From Rhodococcoides corynebacterioides (lineage in GTDB: Bacteria; Actinomycetota; Actinomycetes; Mycobacteriales; Mycobacteriaceae), in the NCBI RefSeq assembly GCF_019834675.1, contig NZ_JABUBU010000010.1:47993-111992 (forward strand): a stretch of DNA of 64,000 nucleotides. The letters are read 5' to 3'. Positions 37,336 through 45,366 of the stretch are shown here, one piece after another. The notes beneath the pieces are model-generated. The model was given only the letters and a program-made list of their open reading frames with translations. It did not search any database and was not told where the DNA came from. Position 1 is the stretch's first letter. Every line of letters starts with the position of its first letter. Both the position numbers and the translations under genes were made by a program.

Positions 37336-38208
37336 GTGGGTGACGTGATCACGCTCGATGCGCCCCCGCGCATCCGGGACGTCTACGCGCGCGCCGCGCT
37401 CGACTCGGTGCCGATCATCGGCGGCGGCAAGCGGACCCGGTCCGTGCCGAGCACGACGCTGAAACTGGCCGGGGTGCAGGTGGATCCGGACAATCTGGCG
37501 GCGTACTGCCGGGTGACCGGGCTGCGCCTGACCGACGCGCTCCCCGTCACCTACCCGTTCACGCTGGTGTTCCCGACGGTCATGTCGCTCATGGTGTCGA
37601 AGGACTTCCCCTTCGCCGCCATGGGCTCGGTGCACGCGGAGAACGTGATCGAGAGCCTGCGTCCGGTGTCGGTGCTCGAGCCGCTCGACCTCACGGTGCA
37701 CGCGGAGAATCTGCGCGAGCACCGCAAGGGTCTGCTGATCGACCTGGTCAGCGAGGTGGCCGTCGGCCGCGAGACGGTGTGGCGGCAGACCTCGACGTTC
37801 CTGTCGCTGCAGAAGACCTCGCTGTCGGGCGGGCCGCGGGAAGCGCCGCCGGCCGACGAGGTTCCGCCGCCGCCGCTCACCACGCTGCGTCCGGACCAGA
37901 AGGTGATCTCGAAGTACGCCGCGGTGTCGGGTGACCGCAATCCGATCCACGTCTCGTCGTTGGGCGCCAAGGCCTTCGGGTTCCCGCGCACCATCGCCCA
38001 CGGGATGTGGAGTGCCGCGGCCGTGCTGGGGGCGGTCGACGGCCGCATCGCGGACCGGACGACGTACTCCGTGAAGTTCGGCAAGCCGATCGTGCTGCCG
38101 GCGAAGGTCAACGTCTACGCGGACCAGGCGGGTGACCGTGGCCGGTGGGACCTGGCCCTGAAGCACCCGAAGAAGGGCTACCCGTTCCTGACGGGCACCC
38201 TGCGCTGA
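37336..38208 (+). CDS. htdX: MaoC-like (R)-3-hydroxyacyl dehydratase HtdX
   Basis: 290-residue double hot-dog dehydratase. The C-terminal half carries the hydratase-2 motif YAAVSGDRNPIHVS (about 193-206, D/N/H catalytic set) and FPRTIAHGMWSAAAVLG. The N-terminal half (YCRVTGLRLTDALPVTYPFT) is the degenerate repeat. Removes water from 3-hydroxyacyl thioesters after FabG4. GTG start 37336, one base after the fabG4 stop. It ends the fatty-acid operon; a 16-bp hairpin begins 52 bp downstream. Confidence 0.92.
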   Translation: MGDVITLDAPPRIRDVYARAALDSVPIIGGGKRTRSVPSTTLKLAGVQVDPDNLAAYCRVTGLRLTDALPVTYPFTLVFPTVMSLMVSKDFPFAAMGSVHAENVIESLRPVSVLEPLDLTVHAENLREHRKGLLIDLVSEVAVGRETVWRQTSTFLSLQKTSLSGGPREAPPADEVPPPPLTTLRPDQKVISKYAAVSGDRNPIHVSSLGAKAFGFPRTIAHGMWSAAAVLGAVDGRIADRTTYSVKFGKPIVLPAKVNVYADQAGDRGRWDLALKHPKKGYPFLTGTLR

Positions 38209-38259
38209 CGGGCACCCTGCCCTGATCACCGGGTAGGGATTCAGCCCACCGAACGACTG

Positions 38260-38308
38260 GTGAGGGCGGACACGACGACCGTAGCGTCGGCCTCGTGTCC
38301 GCCCTCAC
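38260..38308 (+). terminator. 16-bp perfect hairpin overlapping the next gene's start
   Basis: GTGAGGGCGGACACGA (38260-38275) is the exact reverse complement of 38293-38308 around a 17-nt loop. It can serve as terminator for fabG4-htdX. The GTG start proposed for the next gene (38295) lies in the 3' arm, so the structure could also limit translation of that gene. Confidence 0.65.
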
Positions 38309-38960
38309 TGCGTCCGTGCCGGCGTCGCCCGCGCCCGCCCTCACTGCGTCCGCGCCGCCCGTCGTCCATCCCGCCGGCCTGTGCGAGAGCGACACCGTCG
38401 GTGCGCGCACCCGCGTGTGGGCCTTCGCTCACGTGCTGCCGGGTGCCGTCGTGGGCGCCGACTGCAACATCTGCGACCATGCCTACGTCGAGGGCGGCGC
38501 CGTGCTCGGCGACCGGGTGACGGTCAAGAACCGCGTCCTGATCTTCGACGGCGTCACGGTCGAAGACGATGTGTTCCTCGGCCCCGCCGTGGTGTTCACC
38601 AACGACGTCCACCCGCGGGCGCACGTGAAGAAGGGCCCCGACGCCCTGTCGCGCACGGTCGTCGAGCGCGGCGCCACGCTGGGCGCCGGGGTGGTGGTGG
38701 TCTGCGGGACGCGCATCGGACACGACGCGTTCGTCGGCGCCGGCGCCGTCGTGACGGGCGACGTCGCCCCGCACGCCGTGGTGGTCGGGAACCCCGGCCG
38801 CCGCATCGGCTGGGCATGCCGGTGCGGGCGTCGTCTCCCCGGTTCCGGGGTGTGCGACTGCGGACGGCGATGGCGCCTCTCGGACGAGGGCCCGGTGCCC
38901 GCGACCCCCCGCACGTCCGGTCCGGCGGCACCGGCCGTTTCTTCCGCGGGTTCGGCGTGA
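38295..38960 (+). CDS. Left-handed beta-helix N-acyltransferase, WbpD/WlbB-like
   Basis: Up to 221 residues of hexapeptide repeats: TRVWAFAHVLPGAVVGADCN, VKNRVLIFDGVTVEDDVFLGP and VFTNDVHPRAHVKK (the sugar-nucleotide site of WbpD-type enzymes), ending VVGNPGRRIGW. A C-terminal Cys cluster (CRCGRRL...CDCGRRW) may bind zinc. WbpD acetylates the 3-amino group of UDP-3-amino-GlcNAc uronate, matching the dehydrogenase and aminotransferases later in the locus. The start is uncertain: GTG 38295 lies in a hairpin, and GTG 38316 (MPASPA) is an alternative. The N-terminal 20 residues are low-complexity Ala/Pro. Overlaps the next gene by 4 bp. Confidence 0.85.
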   Translation: MSALTASVPASPAPALTASAPPVVHPAGLCESDTVGARTRVWAFAHVLPGAVVGADCNICDHAYVEGGAVLGDRVTVKNRVLIFDGVTVEDDVFLGPAVVFTNDVHPRAHVKKGPDALSRTVVERGATLGAGVVVVCGTRIGHDAFVGAGAVVTGDVAPHAVVVGNPGRRIGWACRCGRRLPGSGVCDCGRRWRLSDEGPVPATPRTSGPAAPAVSSAGSA

Positions 38961-40696
38961 GCCCGGGGTTCGCGTCCGCCGACCACGCCGACGTGACGGC
39001 GGTCGTGGTGACCTACCAGTCCGGCGCCGGTGTCGGCGATCTACTGGAGAGCCTGCATCGCGAAAGCCGTTTCGTCGCACTGCACGTGGTCGTGGTCGAC
39101 AACGATTCGACGGACGACACCGCCGCCGTGGTCGCGACGTTCCCCGGCGTGGAGTTCGTCCCGGCCGGAGGCAACACCGGGTACGCCGCGGCGGTCAACC
39201 TCGGAACGGCGCGCGCGGGAGCATCCCCGGCCGTCCTGGTCCTCAACCCCGACGCCGTCGTCGCCCCCGGGTGCGTCGGCGCACTGCTCGCCGCGCTGCG
39301 TGAGCCCGGCGTGGTCGCCGTGGTGCCGTCGCTGACCGACGCGACCGGCGCGGTGTCCCACTCCCTGCGCCGCGAACCACGCCTCGTGGCCACCGCGGTG
39401 GATGCCGCGGTGGGGCACTACCTCCCGCACCGACCGCGATGGTCCAGCGAGACGGTCCGAGACCCGCTGGCGTACAGCATCTCCCACGACATCGAGTGGG
39501 CCACGGGCGCGGCGGTCATGATCGACGCCGGCGTCGCCCGCGCGGCCGGGCCTTGGGACGAGAACTTCTTCCTCTACTCCGAGGAGACCGACTACTTCCG
39601 GCGCCTGCGCCGACTCGGCCGCATCCGCTTCGTCCCCGAGGCCGTGGTGACCCACCTCGGCGCCGGCTCCGGGACGTCGCAGCCTCTGCAGGATCTGTTG
39701 ACGGTGAACAAGATCCGCTACGCCGAGAAGCACCACGGACGTCTGTGGGCGACGGTGTTCCGGGGACTGATCGTCACGGCGGAACTGGCCCGGTCCTCCG
39801 CACCGCACCACCGCGCCACGCTGCGGGTGGTGCTCGATCGGTCCCGGTGGCGTGGACTGCCGCGCGCCCGGCGCCGACCACCGACCGCCGACGCCGGCTC
39901 CGGCACCGTGGTGATTCCGGCCCACGACGAGGCCGCGGTACTGGCCGCGACGCTGGCCCCGCTGTCCCGGCTCGCCCGCACCGGCACGGTCGAGGTGATC
40001 GTGGCGTGCAACGGATGCACCGACGGCACAGCCGATCTGGCCCGATCCGTACCCGGCATCACGGTGCTCGAGACGGATGCCGCGTCGAAGACGGACGCGA
40101 TGAACGCCGCCGACGCGACCGCGATGTTCTGGCCGCGGCTCTACCTCGACGCCGACATCGTCGTCACCCCGCGGGCGGTGCTCGACGTCCTGGCGGCCGT
40201 CCGTGGCGGCGTGCTCGCCGCCCGGCCGCCCTTCGTCTACGACACCCGCCACGCGTCGTTGCCGGTACGCCGGTTCTACGCCGCCCGCTCCCGCGTCCCC
40301 GAGTTCTCCCGACATCTCTGGGGCGCCGGGTGTTACGCGCTCGGCGAGACCGGACACCGGCGGCTCGGGCGGTTCCCCGACGTGGTGGCGGACGACGTCG
40401 TGGTCGACGGCCTGTTCACCGCGGGGGAGAAGACGGTGGTGGACACCGACCCCGTGGTCGTGGCCGTCCCGCGGACCGTCCGCGCCCTCGTCGCGGTGCT
40501 CTCGCGCAGCCTGCGGGGCAATGCGGCGGTGCCGCGCACCACCGATGCCCGATCCTCGCTGTCCACCCTCGCCCGCAGTGTTCGCGGACCGGTGAGCGCC
40601 CTCGACGCGGCCGTGTACGTCGCGATCGCGACGGCGGGTCGGGTGGCGGCTCGGCGCGACCGCGGGTGGGTGCGGGACGAGACCAGCCGGGGCTGA
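38957..40696 (+). CDS. Two-domain family 2 glycosyltransferase fusion
   Basis: 579 residues holding two GT-A domains. Domain 1 (about 10-300) is rhamnosyltransferase-like: VTAVVVTYQSGAGVGDLL, VVDNDST, NTGYAAAVN, NPDAVV (DXD-like), and FFLYSEETDYFRRL. Domain 2 (about 330-520) begins TVVIPAHDEAAVLAATL and has VIVACNGCTDGTAD, DADIVV (DXD) and a W-G-A-G-C segment. No transmembrane helices. It could add two sugars in succession to the lipid-linked repeat unit. GTG 38957 overlaps the previous stop (GTGA). The frame is open much further upstream inside the acyltransferase gene, which is not coding. Confidence 0.88.
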   Translation: MSPGFASADHADVTAVVVTYQSGAGVGDLLESLHRESRFVALHVVVVDNDSTDDTAAVVATFPGVEFVPAGGNTGYAAAVNLGTARAGASPAVLVLNPDAVVAPGCVGALLAALREPGVVAVVPSLTDATGAVSHSLRREPRLVATAVDAAVGHYLPHRPRWSSETVRDPLAYSISHDIEWATGAAVMIDAGVARAAGPWDENFFLYSEETDYFRRLRRLGRIRFVPEAVVTHLGAGSGTSQPLQDLLTVNKIRYAEKHHGRLWATVFRGLIVTAELARSSAPHHRATLRVVLDRSRWRGLPRARRRPPTADAGSGTVVIPAHDEAAVLAATLAPLSRLARTGTVEVIVACNGCTDGTADLARSVPGITVLETDAASKTDAMNAADATAMFWPRLYLDADIVVTPRAVLDVLAAVRGGVLAARPPFVYDTRHASLPVRRFYAARSRVPEFSRHLWGAGCYALGETGHRRLGRFPDVVADDVVVDGLFTAGEKTVVDTDPVVVAVPRTVRALVAVLSRSLRGNAAVPRTTDARSSLSTLARSVRGPVSALDAAVYVAIATAGRVAARRDRGWVRDETSRG

Positions 40697-40741
40697 CTCC
40701 CGGCCCGCCCGCCCTGCGCGCCGGACCCCCGGCGACGACAG

Positions 40742-42028
40742 CTAGTGCCCCGGCTCCGACACACACTCACGTGCCGACGTGCGGTAGACGTGCAGGCCGC
40801 CGGGGACGTCGTCCTCGAGCTCGCCGTCGGGCCCCGCGACGACCGTGCGGGATTCGCCGACGACCTCGATCGGCGACCGGGGAGCACACGCGAGTTCCAG
40901 GGAGACTCGGCCCCCGTCGCGCGGGGTCGCCGCGAGAACGTAGAGGTCACCGCCCGAGTACCGGGCCGTCACGTCGACGGAGGACGCGACGACGAGACCG
41001 TCGGCGACCGGGGCCGCGAGGACGGGAGCGAGGTCGCGCAGCCTGCCGGCCGTGGTCGCGACGGCCTCGAGCATGGCGGGGTCGCAGTCGAGGAGGACGT
41101 GCTGGGACCGACAGTCACCGCCGAAGCTGTGATTGAAGAACACCACCCCCCGCGCACCGTGCACGATGCTGCTCCACACCGCGTCCTGCATGTCCCGCGG
41201 CGTGATCGAGCTCGGAGAATTCTCGAACGGACGGCCGACCTCGACGAAAGCCCAGACCGGCTTGCTGCCCGGCGGGTCGACGAGACCGCGCACCCGGTCC
41301 ACCGTCGCGCCGTAGTTCTCCGCGCGACGACACGAGGCCTCGGGCACCGCGGTCCCGCCCGCCAGGAGAACACCGCCCTCCGTCGCGCCGCAGATGTTCG
41401 GGTCCGTGAACCAGTACGCATCGGCGGAGACGACGTCCTGATAGTCGTTGACGAATCGGCGCGACTGCTCGTCCGTGCCCCAGAAGAGCACGCTCTTGCC
41501 GAAATTGCCGTAGGTCAGGGCGTTCTCGTCCGCGGTGGACGCCAGGGTGTCCAGAACGGTGTACCCGCATTTGGCCGTCACCGGTTCGCACACGTCCCCG
41601 TCCCCGGGGAACCGCCCGGTCCAGGCCGCCTCGCCCGGCCCGGCCCACATGTCGACCTCGTCCGCGGTGAACCGGCCGTTGGTGCCGTCTCCCCAGGACG
41701 AGAGCACCGTCATCCCGGCGTCGGCGACCAGAGTCGGATCGGAGTCCGGCGTCGGTTCCACGTAGGTGGTGATCCCGGATGCTCGATAGATCGGCCACCG
41801 CGTGTCGTCGACCACGGAGCTCGCCCAGAGACCGACGGGGAAGAAGTCGGCGCCGGCCGGAAGCGACGGGGAGAATCGGCCGTAGAAGTCGGCTCCGCCG
41901 TCGACCTCGCGCAGAGTGACGGAGTCGGGCAACGCGGCGGAGCGTGGGTGCTCCGGTTCGGCGCAGGACGTGACGACGAGCGTGACGACGGCGGCCACGA
42001 CGACGGCCTGTCGCGTGCGGTGCACCAT
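40742..42028 (-). CDS. Secreted lipoprotein, glycoside-hydrolase-like, unknown function
   Basis: 428 residues with a lipoprotein signal: MVHRTRQAVVVAAVVTLVV followed by lipobox VTSC (Cys about 22). The mature part looks like a TIM-barrel hydrolase: FFPVGLWASSVVDD, YRASGITTYVEPT, AGMTVLSSWGD, and a late IVHGARGVVFFNHSFGGD typical of glycan-processing barrels, then a small beta domain. I cannot assign a family or catalytic residues with certainty. ATG 42028 with GGAGG about 6 nt upstream was preferred over the longer open frame. It is antisense to its neighbours within the polysaccharide locus, so it may trim or release the polymer outside the cell. Confidence 0.78.
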   Translation of the reverse strand: MVHRTRQAVVVAAVVTLVVTSCAEPEHPRSAALPDSVTLREVDGGADFYGRFSPSLPAGADFFPVGLWASSVVDDTRWPIYRASGITTYVEPTPDSDPTLVADAGMTVLSSWGDGTNGRFTADEVDMWAGPGEAAWTGRFPGDGDVCEPVTAKCGYTVLDTLASTADENALTYGNFGKSVLFWGTDEQSRRFVNDYQDVVSADAYWFTDPNICGATEGGVLLAGGTAVPEASCRRAENYGATVDRVRGLVDPPGSKPVWAFVEVGRPFENSPSSITPRDMQDAVWSSIVHGARGVVFFNHSFGGDCRSQHVLLDCDPAMLEAVATTAGRLRDLAPVLAAPVADGLVVASSVDVTARYSGGDLYVLAATPRDGGRVSLELACAPRSPIEVVGESRTVVAGPDGELEDDVPGGLHVYRTSARECVSEPGH

Positions 42029-42201
42029 GTACCACCTCCGTGTCGAGACTACGAGCCGGCGGCGCCGAAGACGAACGGGCAGAGCGAAGTTCATCCGACC
42101 GAATGGTCGTTCTCGACCGTCGGCGTCGGTAGCGTCGGTGCATCGGCGCACCCCGGTGCGATACGCCGAATCCACCCCTCCCCGAGAAGCCGAGGTCGCT
42201 C

Positions 42202-43575
42202 ATGCTGCTGACGCGGCCGTGCGGGACGACGTCCGACTTCGGGACGACAACCGGTTCCGTACCCGTGTTGCTGCGTCTGACCGTCCTGACCGCTCTCGTG
42301 CTCCCCGCGAACATGGTCCTGGAGCCGCTCGGGGCGAGCGGCTACGTGGCCATGATCGTCGCGTTGGTGCTGTTCGGGGTCTGGGCCGCGTCCGCACTGT
42401 GGAACGGCCACGACGCGATCGGCTGCCGTCATCCCGCTCGTATCGGCCTGACCCTGTTCTGGCTGACCACGATCCTGTCCTACCTCCGGATGACCGGGGC
42501 CGACACCACGGCGAGAGCGTCGGCCGACCGATGGTTGCTCGGCCTGCTGGCCGTCACGGCCATCGTCTGCGTGACCGCCGAGACCGTCACGAGCACCGAT
42601 CGCGCGCTCGTCCTGGTGCGCACCGTGATCGTGGGTGCCACCGTGACGTCGGCTGTCGCACTGTGGCAGTTCGTCTTTCGGGTCGACCCGCTGGACGTGG
42701 TCCGGTCGGTGATGGTCGGCATGGTCGACAACGGCGGCCAGACGACCTTCCAGCAACGGGGCACCCTGACGCGGGTCGCCGGGAACACCTTTACGCCGAT
42801 CGAACTCGGTGTCGTCACGTCGATGGTGCTGCCCCTGGCCGTGTGGCGTGCGCTCGTCGACCGGTCCGCCGGACGCGTCGCGCGGTGGCTCCCGTGCGTG
42901 CTCGTCACCGTGGCGTGCGTGCTGACGGTCTCGAGGTCGGCCGTACTCGGTCTCGTGGTCGCCACCGCGATCACCGTCCCGTTCCTGCCCCGCCACGCCC
43001 GTCGCTGGGCCGCGATCGTGGTGCCGACGTGCGTGGTCGGAGTCTTCGTCGCGGTGCCCGGCCTGATCGCGACGCTGGCGTCGAGCATCGGTGCCGATCC
43101 CTCCACCGACCCCTCTCTGGCGACGAGGGTCAACAACTACCCCCGGGTGCAGGCGATGATCGCCGACAGTCCCTGGTTCGGCATCGGGCCGGCGACGTAT
43201 CTGCCCGACAACGCCCTCGATCTCCTCGACAACCAGTACTTGCACAGCGCGGTGGAAACCGGGGTGCCCGGAGCCCTCGCCCTGGTCGCCGTCCTGGTGC
43301 TGCCGATCGTGGCCGCCGGGACGGTCGCCTGCTGGGCACGCGATCCGGAGCTGCGGCTCCTGGCTGCCGCGGTCGCCGCGGGGTGCGCAGTCGCCGCCGT
43401 GTCCTCCGCCGTGTTCGATTCCCTGTCGTTCCCGGTGTTCCGCATCGTGTGGCCGGTCCTGGTGGGGTTGTCCGGATCCGTCTGGCTCATCGCGCGACGC
43501 ACCGCACCGACTCGATGCGGACCCCCCGACCGTGGGCCTGTGCGCCCAGCTCACACCACCCCGACGGAGGAATGA
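42202..43575 (+). CDS. O-antigen ligase/polymerase-like membrane protein (Wzy type)
   Basis: 457 residues with 10-12 predicted transmembrane helices. A large extracytoplasmic loop lies about residues 290-350 and contains ATRVNNYPRVQAMIADSPWFGIGPATYLPD with the H/R-rich motif NQYLHSAVETGVPG. This is the Wzy_C / O-antigen ligase pattern. It likely polymerises lipid-linked repeat units outside the membrane. The start ATG 42202 follows a 173-bp gap divergent from the lipoprotein gene. The Wzz-like gene follows after 2 bp. Confidence 0.87.
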   Translation: MLLTRPCGTTSDFGTTTGSVPVLLRLTVLTALVLPANMVLEPLGASGYVAMIVALVLFGVWAASALWNGHDAIGCRHPARIGLTLFWLTTILSYLRMTGADTTARASADRWLLGLLAVTAIVCVTAETVTSTDRALVLVRTVIVGATVTSAVALWQFVFRVDPLDVVRSVMVGMVDNGGQTTFQQRGTLTRVAGNTFTPIELGVVTSMVLPLAVWRALVDRSAGRVARWLPCVLVTVACVLTVSRSAVLGLVVATAITVPFLPRHARRWAAIVVPTCVVGVFVAVPGLIATLASSIGADPSTDPSLATRVNNYPRVQAMIADSPWFGIGPATYLPDNALDLLDNQYLHSAVETGVPGALALVAVLVLPIVAAGTVACWARDPELRLLAAAVAAGCAVAAVSSAVFDSLSFPVFRIVWPVLVGLSGSVWLIARRTAPTRCGPPDRGPVRPAHTTPTEE

Positions 43576-43577
43576 CC

Positions 43578-44324
43578 ATGGATCCGCACGCCGCGTTGCG
43601 AACCCTGCTGCGCCACAAATGGGTTGCGCTGCCGTTCGTCGTTCTGACGGTCGCGTTGTTCGCCGGCGCCCTGTTCTTCGGCCCGCGCGTCTATCAGGCG
43701 ACGTCCAGCTACGCCATGATCACGCCGGCCGTGCCGGGCACGGTGGGCGTCCCGGGACTGCCGGAATCGACCGCGATCGCGGACAACCCGTACCTCAGGT
43801 CCGCCGATCCCACACTCGTCCTCCAGGTCGGGAAGACCCGCCTCGCGTCCGACGAAGTCACGGGGATGCTCCGATCGGAGAACCTCTCCACCGACTTCGT
43901 CGTCGCGTCCGGACCGGCCACCAGTACGCAGATCCTCACCGTCACCGCCGAGGCCGCGGACCCCGCGGTCGCGGTGCGGACCGCACAGCGGTTGGGGGAG
44001 ATCCTCGATCAGCAGATCCGCCAGGTCCAGCTCGTGAACGGTGCATCGGACACGTCCCTCATCACCGTGCAGACGATCAACCGGGCGTCCACCGCGACCG
44101 AGAAGGTCTCGGGTCGCCTCCGTACCTCCGCCGTGGCCGGACTGGGTGGCGTGGTGCTGCTGATCGCCGCGATCTCGGTCGCCCGGGCACTCGACCCGAC
44201 GGATCGAGCCGGGCGTCCGCGCCGCGAGCCGGGGAGCGTGCACGAGTCGCCCCGCGCGCGCGAGGCGACCGTCACCGGCCGAGCAACGCCAGGACGGATC
44301 GTGCCCGCGCGTCCCAGCCGTTGA
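43578..44324 (+). CDS. Wzz-like chain-length/co-polymerase membrane protein, no kinase domain
   Basis: 248 residues: TM1 about 18-38, an extracytoplasmic region of about 145 residues (AVPGTVGVPGLPES near 53, TAQRLGEILDQQIRQV near 140), and TM2 about 182-202 followed by a short basic tail. This is the Wzz polysaccharide co-polymerase layout. There is no C-terminal Walker-A tyrosine-kinase domain, unlike many Gram-positive counterparts. ATG 43578 has GGAGG 7 nt upstream; ATG 43572 is too close to it. Its last 53 bp overlap the convergent glycosyltransferase gene. Confidence 0.85.
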   Translation: MDPHAALRTLLRHKWVALPFVVLTVALFAGALFFGPRVYQATSSYAMITPAVPGTVGVPGLPESTAIADNPYLRSADPTLVLQVGKTRLASDEVTGMLRSENLSTDFVVASGPATSTQILTVTAEAADPAVAVRTAQRLGEILDQQIRQVQLVNGASDTSLITVQTINRASTATEKVSGRLRTSAVAGLGGVVLLIAAISVARALDPTDRAGRPRREPGSVHESPRAREATVTGRATPGRIVPARPSR

Positions 44325-45366
44325 GAGTCGCCAGCGCGACGCGCGCGTCCATCTCCTCGGGGGTGGACGTGGCGCGCGCCAGCATCGCGACCCCGTCCGC
44401 GAACTGCTGCGGACCCGTCGTGACGCGCACGTGGTCGCTCTCGAACCAGCGCGACGCCGGCAGATCGCTCGACACCACGGGCAGCCCGGCGCCGAGGTAG
44501 TCCAGGGTCTTGAGCGGGAAGCTGGCCCGGTTGAACTCCGAGTTCGCGTACGGGACCAGCCCCACGCGGCCCGCACGGAGACGGTGCGGCAGTTCCGGCG
44601 GCGAGACCGTGCCGTGCCACCGCACGCCGGACCGTCCGAGCCACCGGCTCAGCTCGGCGGAGAACGCCGGATCGCGGTCGGTCCGCGGGCCCACGACCTC
44701 GACCTCGACACCCCGGTCGACGATCGCGTCGAGGGTGGCGACGTCGAGCCGCTCGTTCAGTTGTCCGGACAGGACGGCGCGGCCGGCCGGCGCCACCTCG
44801 GCGGTCCGGGGGTCGACGGCATGCTCGGTGCGATACCCGTTCGGCAGCAGAACGACGGCGTGAGGATCCGACCGCTGCGCCCGCGCCGCCGTGACGAGGT
44901 CCGGAGCCACCGCGGCGACCACGTCGGCGCCGCGTACGGCAGCCGCGACGCGGGACTGCACGAACGACCGGGACAAGCCCATCATCGTCGAGCCCGCGAC
45001 CCAGTCGTCGGTCAGATAGAAGAGCGTTCTCCTCGCCGCGAGCGTCGGTAGTCCGTCGGGCGACGCGGCGACCACATCGACGTCGCCGTGCCCGTGGCGG
45101 CGGAGGTGACGCGCCACGGCAGCGTCCCGCAGGGCCCGACTGAGCGCACGCACACCCGGTCTGGTCACGCCGGGCGGACCGACGACGCGGATGCGCTGCA
45201 CGTTCGGATGCGGAGACGTCACCGTCGCTCGGCGGCCTCGCGCACGCAGAACGGAGACCACGGGATCGACCCACACCACCGGCTCGTGCCGCGCCACCTC
45301 CTCGACGAGGCATCGGTCGGTACCGACGATGCCGTCCCAGCACGCACCGGCGTACCAGACGATCAC
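44272..45366 (-). CDS. GT-B fold glycosyltransferase (family 1/4 type)
   Basis: 364 residues. An N-terminal domain (VWYAGACWDGIVGTDRCL) is followed by LPNGYRTEHAVD near 190 and a nucleotide-sugar-binding C-terminal domain with VGLVPYANSEFNRASFPLKTLDYLGAGLPVVSSDLP (about 280-315; E-x7-E-like region replaced by F-P-L-K-T-L). It probably transfers one sugar to the repeat unit on the cytoplasmic side. GTG 45366 overlaps the upstream stop (GTGA). Last gene of the nine-gene operon; its 3' end overlaps the Wzz-like gene by 53 bp. Upstream open sequence in frame is repeat DNA. Confidence 0.87.
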   Translation of the reverse strand: MIVWYAGACWDGIVGTDRCLVEEVARHEPVVWVDPVVSVLRARGRRATVTSPHPNVQRIRVVGPPGVTRPGVRALSRALRDAAVARHLRRHGHGDVDVVAASPDGLPTLAARRTLFYLTDDWVAGSTMMGLSRSFVQSRVAAAVRGADVVAAVAPDLVTAARAQRSDPHAVVLLPNGYRTEHAVDPRTAEVAPAGRAVLSGQLNERLDVATLDAIVDRGVEVEVVGPRTDRDPAFSAELSRWLGRSGVRWHGTVSPPELPHRLRAGRVGLVPYANSEFNRASFPLKTLDYLGAGLPVVSSDLPASRWFESDHVRVTTGPQQFADGVAMLARATSTPEEMDARVALATLNGWDARARSVLALLGR

